Below, one piece after another: positions 17,224 to 25,765 of a stretch of DNA of 64,000 nucleotides. A program made the position numbers and the translations under genes. Origin of the DNA: Microbacterium sp. (GTDB taxonomy: Bacteria; Actinomycetota; Actinomycetes; Actinomycetales; Microbacteriaceae); contig NZ_JAPSHY010000016.1 in the NCBI RefSeq assembly GCF_031179285.1, positions 17,160 through 81,159 on the forward strand. The letters run 5' to 3'. Numbering within the stretch: position 1 is the stretch's first letter; every line of letters starts with the position of its first letter. The notes under the pieces were generated by a model. It saw only the letters and a list, made by a program, of their open reading frames with translations, was not told the origin of the DNA and ran no database searches.

Positions 17224-18218
17224 GTGAGCCCACGGTCGTCGCCGCCGTGCCCGAGACGCTGATGCAGGAGTTCTTCTCCGCGGAGGATCGGAAGCGGCTG
17301 GCGGAGGTGTCGCAGCAGCTGGGAGGCACCTTCGTCCGCCTGGACCAGCTCTCGGAGTTGCCCGACCTCTCCACGGTCCGGGTGGTGATCACCAGCTGGG
17401 GCGCGCCTCCAATCGACGCGCCGCTGCTCGCCGCGCTTCCCTCCTTGGAGCTCGTGGCGCACACCGGCGCCAGCATCCGTGCGCTCGTCACCGATGCCCT
17501 GTGGGATCGCGGCGTCGCCGTCACGCAAGCCGGGGCTGCGATGGCGCGTGCGGTCGCCGAGGTGTCGCTCGCCTTCACCCTCGCGCTGCTGCACCGGATC
17601 CCGCAGATGCACGACGCGCTGCGGCGCACCTCGGTATGGTGGGAGCCGACGGGAGTGCAGCACGAGATCTTCGGCGCTCCGATCGCGGTGATCGGCGCGT
17701 CGCGGACGGGACGGTCGTACCTCGAGCTGATCCGGGCGCTGGGTGCGCAGCCGATGCTCGTGGATCCGACGCTCACCGCGGCGCAGGCGGAGGCACTCGG
17801 GGCACCGTTGGTCTCCCTCGAGGAGGCGCTGACGCGGGCCTCGATTACGGCGCTCCACGCGCCGACCCTTCCCGAAACGCATCACCTGATCGGTGCTGCT
17901 CAGCTGGCACTCATGCCGGACGGCGCAGGGCTGGTGAACACCGCCCGGTCGTGGCTCGTCGATGAGAGCGCCCTGCTGACTGAACTCGAGAGCGGACGCC
18001 TGTCAGCCGCGATCGACGTGTTCGACGAGGAGCCGCTGGCACCGGGCAGTCCATTTCGCTCGGTCCCCGGCGTCCTGCTCACTCCGCACCGGGCCGCAGG
18101 TACGCATGAGGGCCGGCTGCGCCAGGGCCGGATCGTCGCCGACGAGCTCGCGGCGTTCGCAGGCGGGCAGCCGCTGCAGCACACCGTCACTCGCGAGCGA
18201 CTCGCGGTCATGGGCTGA
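17211..18218 (+). CDS. D-isomer-specific 2-hydroxyacid dehydrogenase
   Basis: A 335-residue NAD-dependent dehydrogenase. Motifs in order are IAVIGASRTGRSYLEL (Rossmann motif with Ser where Gly is usual), the catalytic Arg in VNTARSWLVDESAL, the Glu in IDVFDEEPL and the His in LLTPHRAAG, so the Arg-Glu-His triad is complete. The start is ATG 17211, with GGAG ten bases before it; GTG 17220, which overlaps the previous stop as GTGA, is the alternative. It likely interconverts a 2-keto and a 2-hydroxy acid in the pathway. Confidence 0.82.
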   Translation: MAAVSEPTVVAAVPETLMQEFFSAEDRKRLAEVSQQLGGTFVRLDQLSELPDLSTVRVVITSWGAPPIDAPLLAALPSLELVAHTGASIRALVTDALWDRGVAVTQAGAAMARAVAEVSLAFTLALLHRIPQMHDALRRTSVWWEPTGVQHEIFGAPIAVIGASRTGRSYLELIRALGAQPMLVDPTLTAAQAEALGAPLVSLEEALTRASITALHAPTLPETHHLIGAAQLALMPDGAGLVNTARSWLVDESALLTELESGRLSAAIDVFDEEPLAPGSPFRSVPGVLLTPHRAAGTHEGRLRQGRIVADELAAFAGGQPLQHTVTRERLAVMG

Positions 18219-18220
18219 TC

Positions 18221-19126
18221 GTGGCCGCGCGGGTCGGTTTCGCCGGCGTGGCCCACTCACATCCCTTCACGGATGCCGAAAACCTCCGCACCCGAGGCGT
18301 GCGCCTCGCCGGGGTGTGGGACGCGGATGATCCGCGACGGCTCGACGAATTCACGAGACGGTTCGACGTCCCTGTGTGCACCCGACTGAACGACCTGCTC
18401 GAGGATGGCCCTGACGTGGTCGTCGCGACACCGAGAACGCCCCGCGCCGCCGAGGTCGCCCGTGCGTGCGCGAGCGCCGGCATCCCGGTGTTCTTCAACA
18501 AGACGGTCGCGGCGGACGCCGCCGGGCTCGACATCTGGGATCATCTCCCCGCTGGTCGGCGCTTCACCACTTCCGTGCTGCGCTTCGCCCCATCGCTCGT
18601 CCGCCTGGCGGACGACATGGCGGATCGCACCGTGCACGCCATCGACGTCCACGTGCAGCACGACATCGCGGATTTCCTCGTCGGTGCGCGGCGGTGGCAG
18701 GACGCGCCGGACGGTGCCGGCGGGACGCTGATGAATCTGGGCATCCACGCTTGGGAGATGCTCGACGTGCTGTTGCCAGGGTCGACGGCGCGGATGCTGT
18801 CGGCCACCGCCGCGCGGGGATCAGCCGATACGGCCTCGGAGCTCGTCGCGACTGTGCATGCGGAGGTCGAAGGCAGGGCCGTCTCCGTCACCGTCTCGGG
18901 TGTCGGAGGCGCGGACCGCTATGCGGTGCGAGTGACCGCGGATGACGGCGTGCACGACGTTCGGCTGCCGCAGGACCCCGAGGGTCTCGGCTATCACGGC
19001 ACCGCCGATGCGATCCTGCAGCTCGCGCGCGAAGAAGAGGAGCCCGTCGCGGCCGAGCGCACCGCATCCGTCTACCGCAACGCGATCGCGGCGACGGAGC
19101 TGGCGCGAAGACGCATCATCGGTTGA
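18221..19126 (+). CDS. Atypical Gfo/Idh/MocA-like protein
   Basis: A 301-residue protein starting with GTG two bases after the previous stop. It follows the Gfo/Idh/MocA layout, but the Rossmann motif is VGFAGVAHSHPF and the hallmark EKP catalytic segment is FNKTVAAD, keeping only the Lys. GGTLMNLGIHAWEMLDVLLP retains the conserved helix with His. It is therefore a divergent dehydrogenase whose activity is uncertain. It closes the rightward operon, just before a terminator-like hairpin. Confidence 0.75.
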   Translation: MAARVGFAGVAHSHPFTDAENLRTRGVRLAGVWDADDPRRLDEFTRRFDVPVCTRLNDLLEDGPDVVVATPRTPRAAEVARACASAGIPVFFNKTVAADAAGLDIWDHLPAGRRFTTSVLRFAPSLVRLADDMADRTVHAIDVHVQHDIADFLVGARRWQDAPDGAGGTLMNLGIHAWEMLDVLLPGSTARMLSATAARGSADTASELVATVHAEVEGRAVSVTVSGVGGADRYAVRVTADDGVHDVRLPQDPEGLGYHGTADAILQLAREEEEPVAAERTASVYRNAIAATELARRRIIG

Positions 19127-19135
19127 AGACCAGGA

Positions 19136-19164
19136 GGCCGTGCCGCTTAGCGAGCGACACGGCC
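19136..19164. terminator. Hairpin between convergent genes
   Basis: GGCCGTG...CACGGCC with an inner CGCT...AGCG pair, ten bases after the rightward operon and before the convergent propeller gene. It lacks a strong T-run on either side but is well placed to serve both transcripts. Confidence 0.5.
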
Positions 19165-19179
19165 ACCAGTCGGTGTGGA

Positions 19180-21444
19180 TCAGCGATCGTACCGCTCCAC
19201 CGGCGATGTGTTCCACGCCTCATCGATCGCCCGGTACTCGAGCGACGAGCCCCGCGTCACGAGCAGCTTCTCGCCCGTGTACTCCTGCCATTCGCCGCCG
19301 TCCAGGCGGTAGTCGATCCGCGGATCGGCGTCGGAGTCGTCAGTCGCATCGAGCCAGACCACCGCGCCGTTCTTGGCGGGAGAGGCACCGGTGCGCGCGG
19401 TAACAACCGGAGCGATGACGTCTTCCGGCAGGTCGTACCGGACGAGGTGTGTACCCGACCCGATCACGTAGAGGTCGCCGTGCCGATCCTGCGCCAGCTC
19501 GTGGACGCTGGTGACGCCGTCATCGCGACCGCTGCCACGGCCGTAGAGAGCAGTGACCTCGCCGGTCTGGATGTCCACCACCGCAAGCCGATGCGCCAGG
19601 GACGCGAACAGCCGACCATTGTCGAACAGCAGCCGGTGGTCGTCGCCGTAGCGGTCGATGGACGTGCCCATGTCCACGCTGATGGTGCGGACGGTCTTGG
19701 CACGTTCGAGGTCGAACTCGAAGATTGTTCGCCCATCGGCGATGCCCCACAGGCGGCCGCTCTCATCGAGCGCGAGCCCGGAGACGGTCTTGGCGCCGGG
19801 GACCGGTGTCAGGGACCAGCGCAGTTCTTCGGTGACCGGGTCCCAGGCGAACAGCACTGCCTCGTCCGTCACCGGATCGATGCCGTATCCGCCCTCGATC
19901 GATGTGCCGCCGTACAGCACTCCCGAGTGCTCGACGAGGGACACAGGCGTCTGGTCGCGAATGACATGCCGGTGCACCTCGTGCGTGCCGGCATCCGGCT
20001 GCCACAGCGTGATTGCCCCACCGTGACGTCCTCCGGTGGGGACCGACGCGACCGCCACGGTTCCGGGAGCCGACTTGAGTTCGACGAAAGCCTGCGGCCG
20101 GCTCTGCTCGTCTCCGATCACGAGCGGGGTCCCGGGGTTGCCCGAGCCCCACGGAGCCGAAGGGTCGTAGAGGTAGAGCGAGCCTTGCGGATAGCGGCCG
20201 AACACGAGCCGCTCTCCGAAAGTGCCGTACCCCTCGACCTGGCTCGTTCCCGTCAACAGCTGGAATTCGCCGGTGTCCGGGTTGTACCTGCTCATTCCGG
20301 GAGGGCTGAGGAATGCGCCGGCGTAGATGTCGCCGGCGGAATCGGCGCCGAGGCTGGTCAGTGGTGCGCCCGCACCCATCAGAGGAGGAACCGCGTAGAA
20401 GCCCTTGCCGGTCTGCAGATTCCACCCGTAGGTACGTCCCTCGTTCCAGTACGTGAGGCTCAGGAACGGGCCGGTGCCGTCGTAGTCGACCCATCCCCAC
20501 GATTCCGGGGTGGCGTTCGGACGCTTCCCGGTTCCGGTGAGGACACCTGTCGACATTGAGTACTTCTTGATCTCGTTCCCCTGACGAAGGTAAACGGCGT
20601 CGGAGTCGTTCGGGTCGATCGGGGAGACGCGCGGGTTCGCCGCGGTGATCTCGTCCTTCCACTCGCCGGTCGCGAGGTCGCGGACGTACATGTTCGTGGA
20701 GCTGACGAACAGCAGTGACTCTCGGATGTCGAGGGCGGTCACGATCGTCCCGGTGTGGCTGGCGGGCATCGCGATCTCGGTGAAGGTCCCCGAAGCGCGA
20801 TCGAACGAGGCGAGCTTGCCGTTCGGCTGGGTGCCGACGAAGACCGTGTCGCCGTACGGGGCGATCGAGCCGATGTATTGCTCGCCAGGGAGGGCCTGGC
20901 CGTGGTCGGTGAGAGCAGCCGTCTCCGGATGGAGGGAATACAGACTGCCCGTCGGGTATGTGCCGAACCAGACCGTGTCGTCGGCGTCGACGGCCATCGA
21001 CCATATCCGCTCGCCGTCGGGTACCGCGCCGAGGTAGTCGAGCGTGGTGCTGCCGGGTGCGTATCGATAGAGGTGGCCGATGTCCGACGTGCCGAAGTAC
21101 ACGGTGCCATCGTTCGGGGATTGAGCGAAGGTTCGCTGGCTCTCCCTGCCGTGCGGGACTCGAGTCTGGAAGACCGCCTCGTTCGTGCGCAGGTCGACGG
21201 CGGTGAACTCAGCGTTGACGTTCTCGTTGCCGGCGCCGACGAAGTAGCTGAGTGGCGTCCCATCGGGTGCGCTGCCGATGCCGGAGGCCAGCGTCTGCAC
21301 CTTGTGCACGGGTTCGCCGAGGTCGGCTACGGGATCGGCGGGGGTGGATGCGACGGCGGCAGGGCCGACCGCCCAAGCGCCCAACGCGCAGAGCAGCGCG
21401 GTCAGGGCCGATAGTGCGATGGCGGGGGTTCGTCGTCTGATCAC
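19180..21444 (-). CDS. Secreted beta-propeller protein of unknown function
   Basis: A 754-residue exported protein: signal peptide (MIRRRTPAIALSALTALLCALG..., likely cut after AVAS). Many short blades follow with recurring VYFGTSDIGHLYRY, VWFGTYPTGSLYSL and VFVGTQPNGKLASF type units, continuing to about residue 690. The C-terminal 60 residues form a small beta domain (IDYRLDGGEWQEY, SLEYRAIDEAWN) like those ending many secreted glycan-active proteins. GTG is the start, with AAGGAG six bases before it. It has no sortase motif or anchor. A polysaccharide lyase or glycan-binding propeller is possible but not shown. Confidence 0.7.
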   Translation of the reverse strand: MIRRRTPAIALSALTALLCALGAWAVGPAAVASTPADPVADLGEPVHKVQTLASGIGSAPDGTPLSYFVGAGNENVNAEFTAVDLRTNEAVFQTRVPHGRESQRTFAQSPNDGTVYFGTSDIGHLYRYAPGSTTLDYLGAVPDGERIWSMAVDADDTVWFGTYPTGSLYSLHPETAALTDHGQALPGEQYIGSIAPYGDTVFVGTQPNGKLASFDRASGTFTEIAMPASHTGTIVTALDIRESLLFVSSTNMYVRDLATGEWKDEITAANPRVSPIDPNDSDAVYLRQGNEIKKYSMSTGVLTGTGKRPNATPESWGWVDYDGTGPFLSLTYWNEGRTYGWNLQTGKGFYAVPPLMGAGAPLTSLGADSAGDIYAGAFLSPPGMSRYNPDTGEFQLLTGTSQVEGYGTFGERLVFGRYPQGSLYLYDPSAPWGSGNPGTPLVIGDEQSRPQAFVELKSAPGTVAVASVPTGGRHGGAITLWQPDAGTHEVHRHVIRDQTPVSLVEHSGVLYGGTSIEGGYGIDPVTDEAVLFAWDPVTEELRWSLTPVPGAKTVSGLALDESGRLWGIADGRTIFEFDLERAKTVRTISVDMGTSIDRYGDDHRLLFDNGRLFASLAHRLAVVDIQTGEVTALYGRGSGRDDGVTSVHELAQDRHGDLYVIGSGTHLVRYDLPEDVIAPVVTARTGASPAKNGAVVWLDATDDSDADPRIDYRLDGGEWQEYTGEKLLVTRGSSLEYRAIDEAWNTSPVERYDR

Positions 21445-21489
21445 CGGGGACTCCTTCGTCCTGGTTGCGCAATGTTAGGGCAATCAATT

Positions 21490-21503
21490 CAACCCTAGGG
21501 TTG
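21490..21503. promoter_or_regulatory. Palindromic operator candidate
   Basis: Perfect 14-base palindrome CAACCCTAGGGTTG, between the divergent propeller gene (46 bases away) and the GntR gene. It is a plausible site for that GntR regulator, whose family binds short palindromes, and would control both genes. Confidence 0.5.
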
Positions 21504-21618
21504 CGTGCTACGGTAACACCCATGGTGGAGGCGGTCAACGGTGCTCGTTCTCGGCGTCGACGGCACAGATGGGGTGTCACAGTGAGTGACGGCGTCGGGC
21601 GGTAGGCTCCGGAGCACG

Positions 21619-22335
21619 ATGACGGCAAAATACCTCCAGATTCTTCGCGATCTCTCACGGCGCGTGGACGCGATGCAGCCGGGCGATGCGCTTCCGAGCG
21701 AGGAGGAGCTCGCACGAGAATTCAGCGCTTCGCCGATGACCGTGCGGCGCGCGCTGACGATATTGCTCGACGCCAAGCGCATCGTCGGCGTACGCGGTCG
21801 TGGCACGTTCGTCGCCCCCAGGGCGATTCGACGAAGCATGACATTGGGTTCGTTCACTGACACGATGCAGGCGACTGGCCGGATCCCTCGCGCGGAGGTG
21901 CTCGGGATGTCGATGGAGGCGGCAGGCGCAGGAGCCGCCGATCTGCTCGGGATCGCCGCCGATGAGCAGGTGTACCGGATCCGTCGACTGCGCTTCGGCG
22001 ACGACACTCCGGTCGGCATAGATCGGACTCTACTGGCGGCCGAGCGGTTCCCGGGACTGCTCGGACACGACCTCACCGGATCGCTGTACGCGCTGCTGCG
22101 CGAACAGTACGGAGTCGCGGTGCAACGAGCGTCGTCCACCATCTCGGCCGTCCTGCCGGAGGCCGAGGATCGGGAGGGTCTGCGTCTGGGCACTGGCGTG
22201 CCATGCCTGAGTGTGCGAGGCATCGCAAGCGACGACGAGAGTCGCGTGGTCGAAGTCACGGATTCGACGTATCGCGGCGACCTGTACTCCCTGCGAGTCG
22301 ACCACTCCGCCGCGCCCGACACCGTCGATGGGTGA
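21619..22335 (+). CDS. GntR-family regulator, HutC/UTRA type
   Basis: A 238-residue regulator with an N-terminal winged helix (LPSEEELAREFSASPMTVRRALTILL, GVRGRGTFVAP, residues 1-75). A UTRA effector domain follows (VYRIRRLRFGDDTPVGIDRTLL and later SVRGIASDDESRVVEVTDSTYRGD). ATG 21619 has GGAG about six bases before it; an in-frame GTG at 21586 adds no domain. It is divergent from the secreted propeller gene, with a perfect palindrome between them, so it probably senses a product linked to that protein. Confidence 0.85.
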   Translation: MTAKYLQILRDLSRRVDAMQPGDALPSEEELAREFSASPMTVRRALTILLDAKRIVGVRGRGTFVAPRAIRRSMTLGSFTDTMQATGRIPRAEVLGMSMEAAGAGAADLLGIAADEQVYRIRRLRFGDDTPVGIDRTLLAAERFPGLLGHDLTGSLYALLREQYGVAVQRASSTISAVLPEAEDREGLRLGTGVPCLSVRGIASDDESRVVEVTDSTYRGDLYSLRVDHSAAPDTVDG

Positions 22336-22443
22336 CCCGCCTCCTGTGGTCAGCGGCAGCCGTATCGATGATCTGAGCGGGACGCTGACGAGCGACGCGC
22401 AGCCGCACACGCGGACAGGGCCGGTCGCACGCCTCCGCGGGTG

Positions 22444-23289
22444 TCAGCCGGAGAATGGCGTGACGGGGTTTCCGCGCACGCCGAGGTCGAGGGCGAAGAC
22501 GGACCCGGCCTCGGTGCCGTGATCGGGGTCGAGATCCTGAGCGGATGTCGTGATGAAGAGGGTGCTGAGATCGTCGCCGCCGAAGGTGCACGCGCTGACC
22601 TGCGAGACGGGAAGCTCGATACGCTCGATGAGCGTGCCCCCCGCGTCGTAACCGTGCACAGCTGAGCCGCCCCACAGCGCCACCCAGACACTCCCGTCTG
22701 CGGCGACGGCCAGACCGTCAGGCGAGCCCTGTTCCTCATCGATGTGCACGAATGCGCGCCGCCCGCTGAGGTCGCCCTGGCGCACGTCGAACACATCGAT
22801 CCGCTGCGTTGCTGTGTCGACGTAGTACATCTGGCGGGCATCCGGCGTGAATCCGACGCCGTTGGAGTTCGTCACGTCGGAGAGCACCGGAGTCGTGTCG
22901 AGCTCGGGGCCGATGCGAAGCAGCCGCCCGGCGGCCCCCGCATGCGGCCCGGCCATCGTACCGGCGAGGAGCCGGCCATGCGGGTCGACGGTGCCGTCGT
23001 TGAAGCGCGCATCGCCGAGATCGAAGCTCGCCGCCGCGTGGGCTGGACCGTCTGCGGTGTCCGAGAGATAGAGGGTGCGGGCGCCGAACGCGGCGAACCC
23101 ACCGCCGACGCGAGGACGCACGAACGCGGCGTACTCATCGTCGAGATGCATGCGTCGGAGGCCCTCGTCAGTCAGGGTCACGAGGTCTCCGGCGTGGCCG
23201 TCGACCCAGCGCAGACCGCCCCAGCCCGGCCACCACACGGGCGCCTCGGCGTGCCCGCTGATCGGGCCGGTGATGTTCTCGGGAGTCAT
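22444..23289 (-). CDS. SMP-30/gluconolactonase-family lactonase
   Basis: A 281-residue six-bladed propeller of the SMP-30/regucalcin/gluconolactonase family. It has EAPVWWPGWGGLRWVD with the metal-ligand Glu near residue 15, FNDGTVDPHGRLLAGTM with the Asn, VTNSNGVGFTPDARQMYYVDT with the second Asn, and GSPDGLAVAADGSVWVA with the Asp. All four metal-site segments are present. It probably hydrolyses a sugar lactone. Its ATG overlaps the stop of the upstream 280-residue gene by four bases. Confidence 0.85.
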   Translation of the reverse strand: MTPENITGPISGHAEAPVWWPGWGGLRWVDGHAGDLVTLTDEGLRRMHLDDEYAAFVRPRVGGGFAAFGARTLYLSDTADGPAHAAASFDLGDARFNDGTVDPHGRLLAGTMAGPHAGAAGRLLRIGPELDTTPVLSDVTNSNGVGFTPDARQMYYVDTATQRIDVFDVRQGDLSGRRAFVHIDEEQGSPDGLAVAADGSVWVALWGGSAVHGYDAGGTLIERIELPVSQVSACTFGGDDLSTLFITTSAQDLDPDHGTEAGSVFALDLGVRGNPVTPFSG

Positions 23290-24128
23290 GGCTTGTCGTC
23301 TCGCAGCGGCATCGGCTGTGCCTGGGGCGCCGCATCAGCGACCTTCTCCGCTGACGCGGCCTGCTCCGCGGGGATGGGGGACTGCTCGGAGGCCACCGTC
23401 GAACGGGAGGAGATCTCGCGCGCTACCTGCTTCTCGAGCACCGTCACGGCGTCGTCGGAGAGCAGGATCAGGCCGTCGAGCTCCTCGCGTACCCGCTTGT
23501 AGGCGATGTTGCGCTCCGCCTGTGTGGCCGACTCGTCGATCGCGACCTTCAACAGCTGCTGCGCACGGTCGAGTCGCTTGCGCTCGGCTTCGGTGAACGT
23601 CGAGTCTCGAAGGCGCCTGGCATCCTTCTCGGCGATCTCGAAGGCGACCGCGTAGTTGCCGACGGCATCCAGGTATTCCGTGATCCGCTGTTCCGAGACA
23701 TCGGAATCGGCGGATGCCGGCCGCAGCGCGTCGGCCGTCTTCTTGGCCCGCAGGAAGGCGGCGGTGAGCGGCTGGCGTCCGTCGCTCATCGCCGGGAACG
23801 CGATGAGCTTCGCGACGTCGAGCTCGTAGTCGAGCCACCGCGCGGTGATCTCGTCGTGCTCGGCGAAAAGCCTGCCGAGCAGTTCGTTCGGAGCGACGGA
23901 TGCGGTGGTGTCGACGACCTGAGACGGACGGCGACGCTTTCCCTGCGTGAGCGAGCGGGCTTCGATCTCGGCGGCCTTGAGCTCGGCCTTGACGCGCAGC
24001 GTCTCGATGCGGCGCTCGTGGCGGCGCTTCGCGGCCTGCTCCCAGGCCTTCGCGGCGCCGCCGGCCATTCCCATGAGCGGGAAGATCAGCCACCAGAAGT
24101 TGCCAGCCCACTGCCAGAACTCTTGCAT
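23286..24128 (-). CDS. Membrane-anchored helical protein of unknown function
   Basis: A 280-residue protein with one N-terminal tryptophan-rich membrane helix (WQWAGNFWWLIFPLMGMAGG). A strongly charged, mostly helical cytoplasmic part follows, with coiled-coil character in AKRRHERRIETLRVKAELKAAE-like segments and again around KRLDRAQQLL. I do not recognise a named family. It overlaps the lactonase gene by four bases but has no obvious functional link to it. Confidence 0.7.
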   Translation of the reverse strand: MQEFWQWAGNFWWLIFPLMGMAGGAAKAWEQAAKRRHERRIETLRVKAELKAAEIEARSLTQGKRRRPSQVVDTTASVAPNELLGRLFAEHDEITARWLDYELDVAKLIAFPAMSDGRQPLTAAFLRAKKTADALRPASADSDVSEQRITEYLDAVGNYAVAFEIAEKDARRLRDSTFTEAERKRLDRAQQLLKVAIDESATQAERNIAYKRVREELDGLILLSDDAVTVLEKQVAREISSRSTVASEQSPIPAEQAASAEKVADAAPQAQPMPLRDDKP

Positions 24129-24139
24129 GATGCCTCAGC

Positions 24140-24949
24140 CTAGTTGCCGGAGGCGTCCTTCTGCCGACGGATTCGGCGCTGGAAAGACCATGCACTGACA
24201 GCGAGAACGGCGACGGCGAGCACCACCGCAGTCCAGGCGACGGCGGGTGCTTCGGGAGCGCCGGTCCAGCGCTCGACGGCGATCCATGCGAGGCCCCACG
24301 CGGTGGCGGCAGCCGGTGCCCATCGCCCGCCACTCCACCCCGTCGCCACGGCGAAAAGGGCTGCGACGAACAGCGCGATCACGCCGGGCCAGCCGGGCGC
24401 CTCGGCCCACGAGTCGAAGCCGATCGACGCGAGCCACGCGGCGACGTTCGCGACCGTGGCGACGGTGACCCACCCGAGATAGAGACCGATCGTGCCGTCG
24501 ATGAGCACGATCTCGGCGATGGTGCCACGGCGATCCCTTCGCCGCAGTCGCGAGAACGTGATCAGCAGCACTCCGAGCAGCACGACGATGATCACCGTCG
24601 ACTCGGCGATCCGCGACGCCTGCACGCACGCGATCCATACCGCGTTGAGCAGGGAGGAGGCAGCGATTCCGTAGCCCACGCTGCGATGGGTCGCTTTCGC
24701 GGCTTGACCGGGAAACGCCTGCCAGATCGCATAGCCGAAGAGGCCGAGATAGATCACCGACCAGATGCCGAATGCCGCACCGGCGGGGGCCACGACGGTC
24801 GCGTCTGAGGCGAATGTGCCGCCGGCGGCGTCCCTGATCGAGGTGCCGCCGAAGGCTCCTGAACCCACGAAAGCCAGCACGACCGCTGCCAGCACCGTCA
24901 CGGCGACGATCACCTGGCGGATGCGGTCTGACCTCATCGTCTCGCTCAT
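24140..24949 (-). CDS. TspO/MBR-related membrane protein
   Basis: A 269-residue protein with about eight hydrophobic helices, belonging to the enlarged, tryptophan-rich TspO/MBR-related group (ordinary TspO is about 160 residues). Supporting segments are APAGAAFGIWSVIYLGLFGYAIWQAF, LNAVWIACVQ and IDGTIGLYLGWVTVATVANV. Its ligand and role are not clear. It ends 11 bases before the start of the coiled-coil gene, so it may lead a three-gene operon with it and the lactonase. Confidence 0.75.
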   Translation of the reverse strand: MSETMRSDRIRQVIVAVTVLAAVVLAFVGSGAFGGTSIRDAAGGTFASDATVVAPAGAAFGIWSVIYLGLFGYAIWQAFPGQAAKATHRSVGYGIAASSLLNAVWIACVQASRIAESTVIIVVLLGVLLITFSRLRRRDRRGTIAEIVLIDGTIGLYLGWVTVATVANVAAWLASIGFDSWAEAPGWPGVIALFVAALFAVATGWSGGRWAPAAATAWGLAWIAVERWTGAPEAPAVAWTAVVLAVAVLAVSAWSFQRRIRRQKDASGN

Positions 24950-25050
24950 GCGGTCAGCCTACGCAGGATGCCCCGGTCGGCCCGGAAAACCCGCCGGTCA
25001 GCCCGGCGGCTCGACCGCGGAGTCCGACAAGCGGAAAACGTTTGTGCCGC

Positions 25051-25470
25051 TTACTTCGCGCGAGCGAGCTCGCCGAGGCGCTCACCGGCCGCATCCATCA
25101 CGATGAGCCTGTCGCCGTCGATCTCGACAGCCCGCACTCCACGGAGCCAGTCGTCCACGCCTTGGCAGGACTTGAGTGTCGACGCGAACGGCGCGACCTC
25201 GACGCGATCTTCTTCGACCTTGAAGGTGCTCACGATGCCGTTGCAGCCGTCGGTGCCGCGCACGTCGCCGCCCTCGGTGAACTCCAGGTACGGCTTGCCC
25301 GCAGCATCCTCACCCCAGCCGCCGACGACGTCGGCCGCGACACCCACCGAGCTTCCGGTCGAAGTCGGCGCCGGGCCGGGATCTGTCCCGGCGGCGCACG
25401 AGGTGATGAGCACAGCGAAGACGGCCGCCGATGCGAGGGTCATCACGGAACGAACGCTGCGAAGGGACAT
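25051..25470 (-). CDS. META-domain-like lipoprotein
   Basis: A 139-residue exported protein with a lipoprotein-type signal (VFAVLITSCAAG, Cys near residue 27) and a small META/HslJ-like domain (GKPYLEFTEGGDVRGTDGCNG, then TLKSCQGVDDWL). Such domains are common in small actinobacterial surface lipoproteins. The start is ATG 25470; a second in-frame ATG nine codons on would still give a signal peptide. No partner gene is obvious. Confidence 0.7.
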   Translation of the reverse strand: MSLRSVRSVMTLASAAVFAVLITSCAAGTDPGPAPTSTGSSVGVAADVVGGWGEDAAGKPYLEFTEGGDVRGTDGCNGIVSTFKVEEDRVEVAPFASTLKSCQGVDDWLRGVRAVEIDGDRLIVMDAAGERLGELARAK

Positions 25471-25765
25471 GTGCGCAATCGTAGCCCTCTGCAACTGCAC
25501 GCTTCGGTATCGCCAGAAGATCGTCGCCGGAAAGGAAGCGACTGAACCCGACATATATCCACCGAATAGTGAAATTCGGGTGAACGGCGTTGTGAGCTGG
25601 GAGTTTGCTGGATAGTGTTCAGGAGATCCCTATTCTCATCGCACACGAGTGCGGGGATCCTCGCTGCCTGGGGAGCACAGCGGCCCGCTGTTCCGCCCCG
25701 GGTTGCACAGCATTTCTTGTGCCCAGAGTGACCGATGATCCGCGAACAGAACGAGGACACCACAG

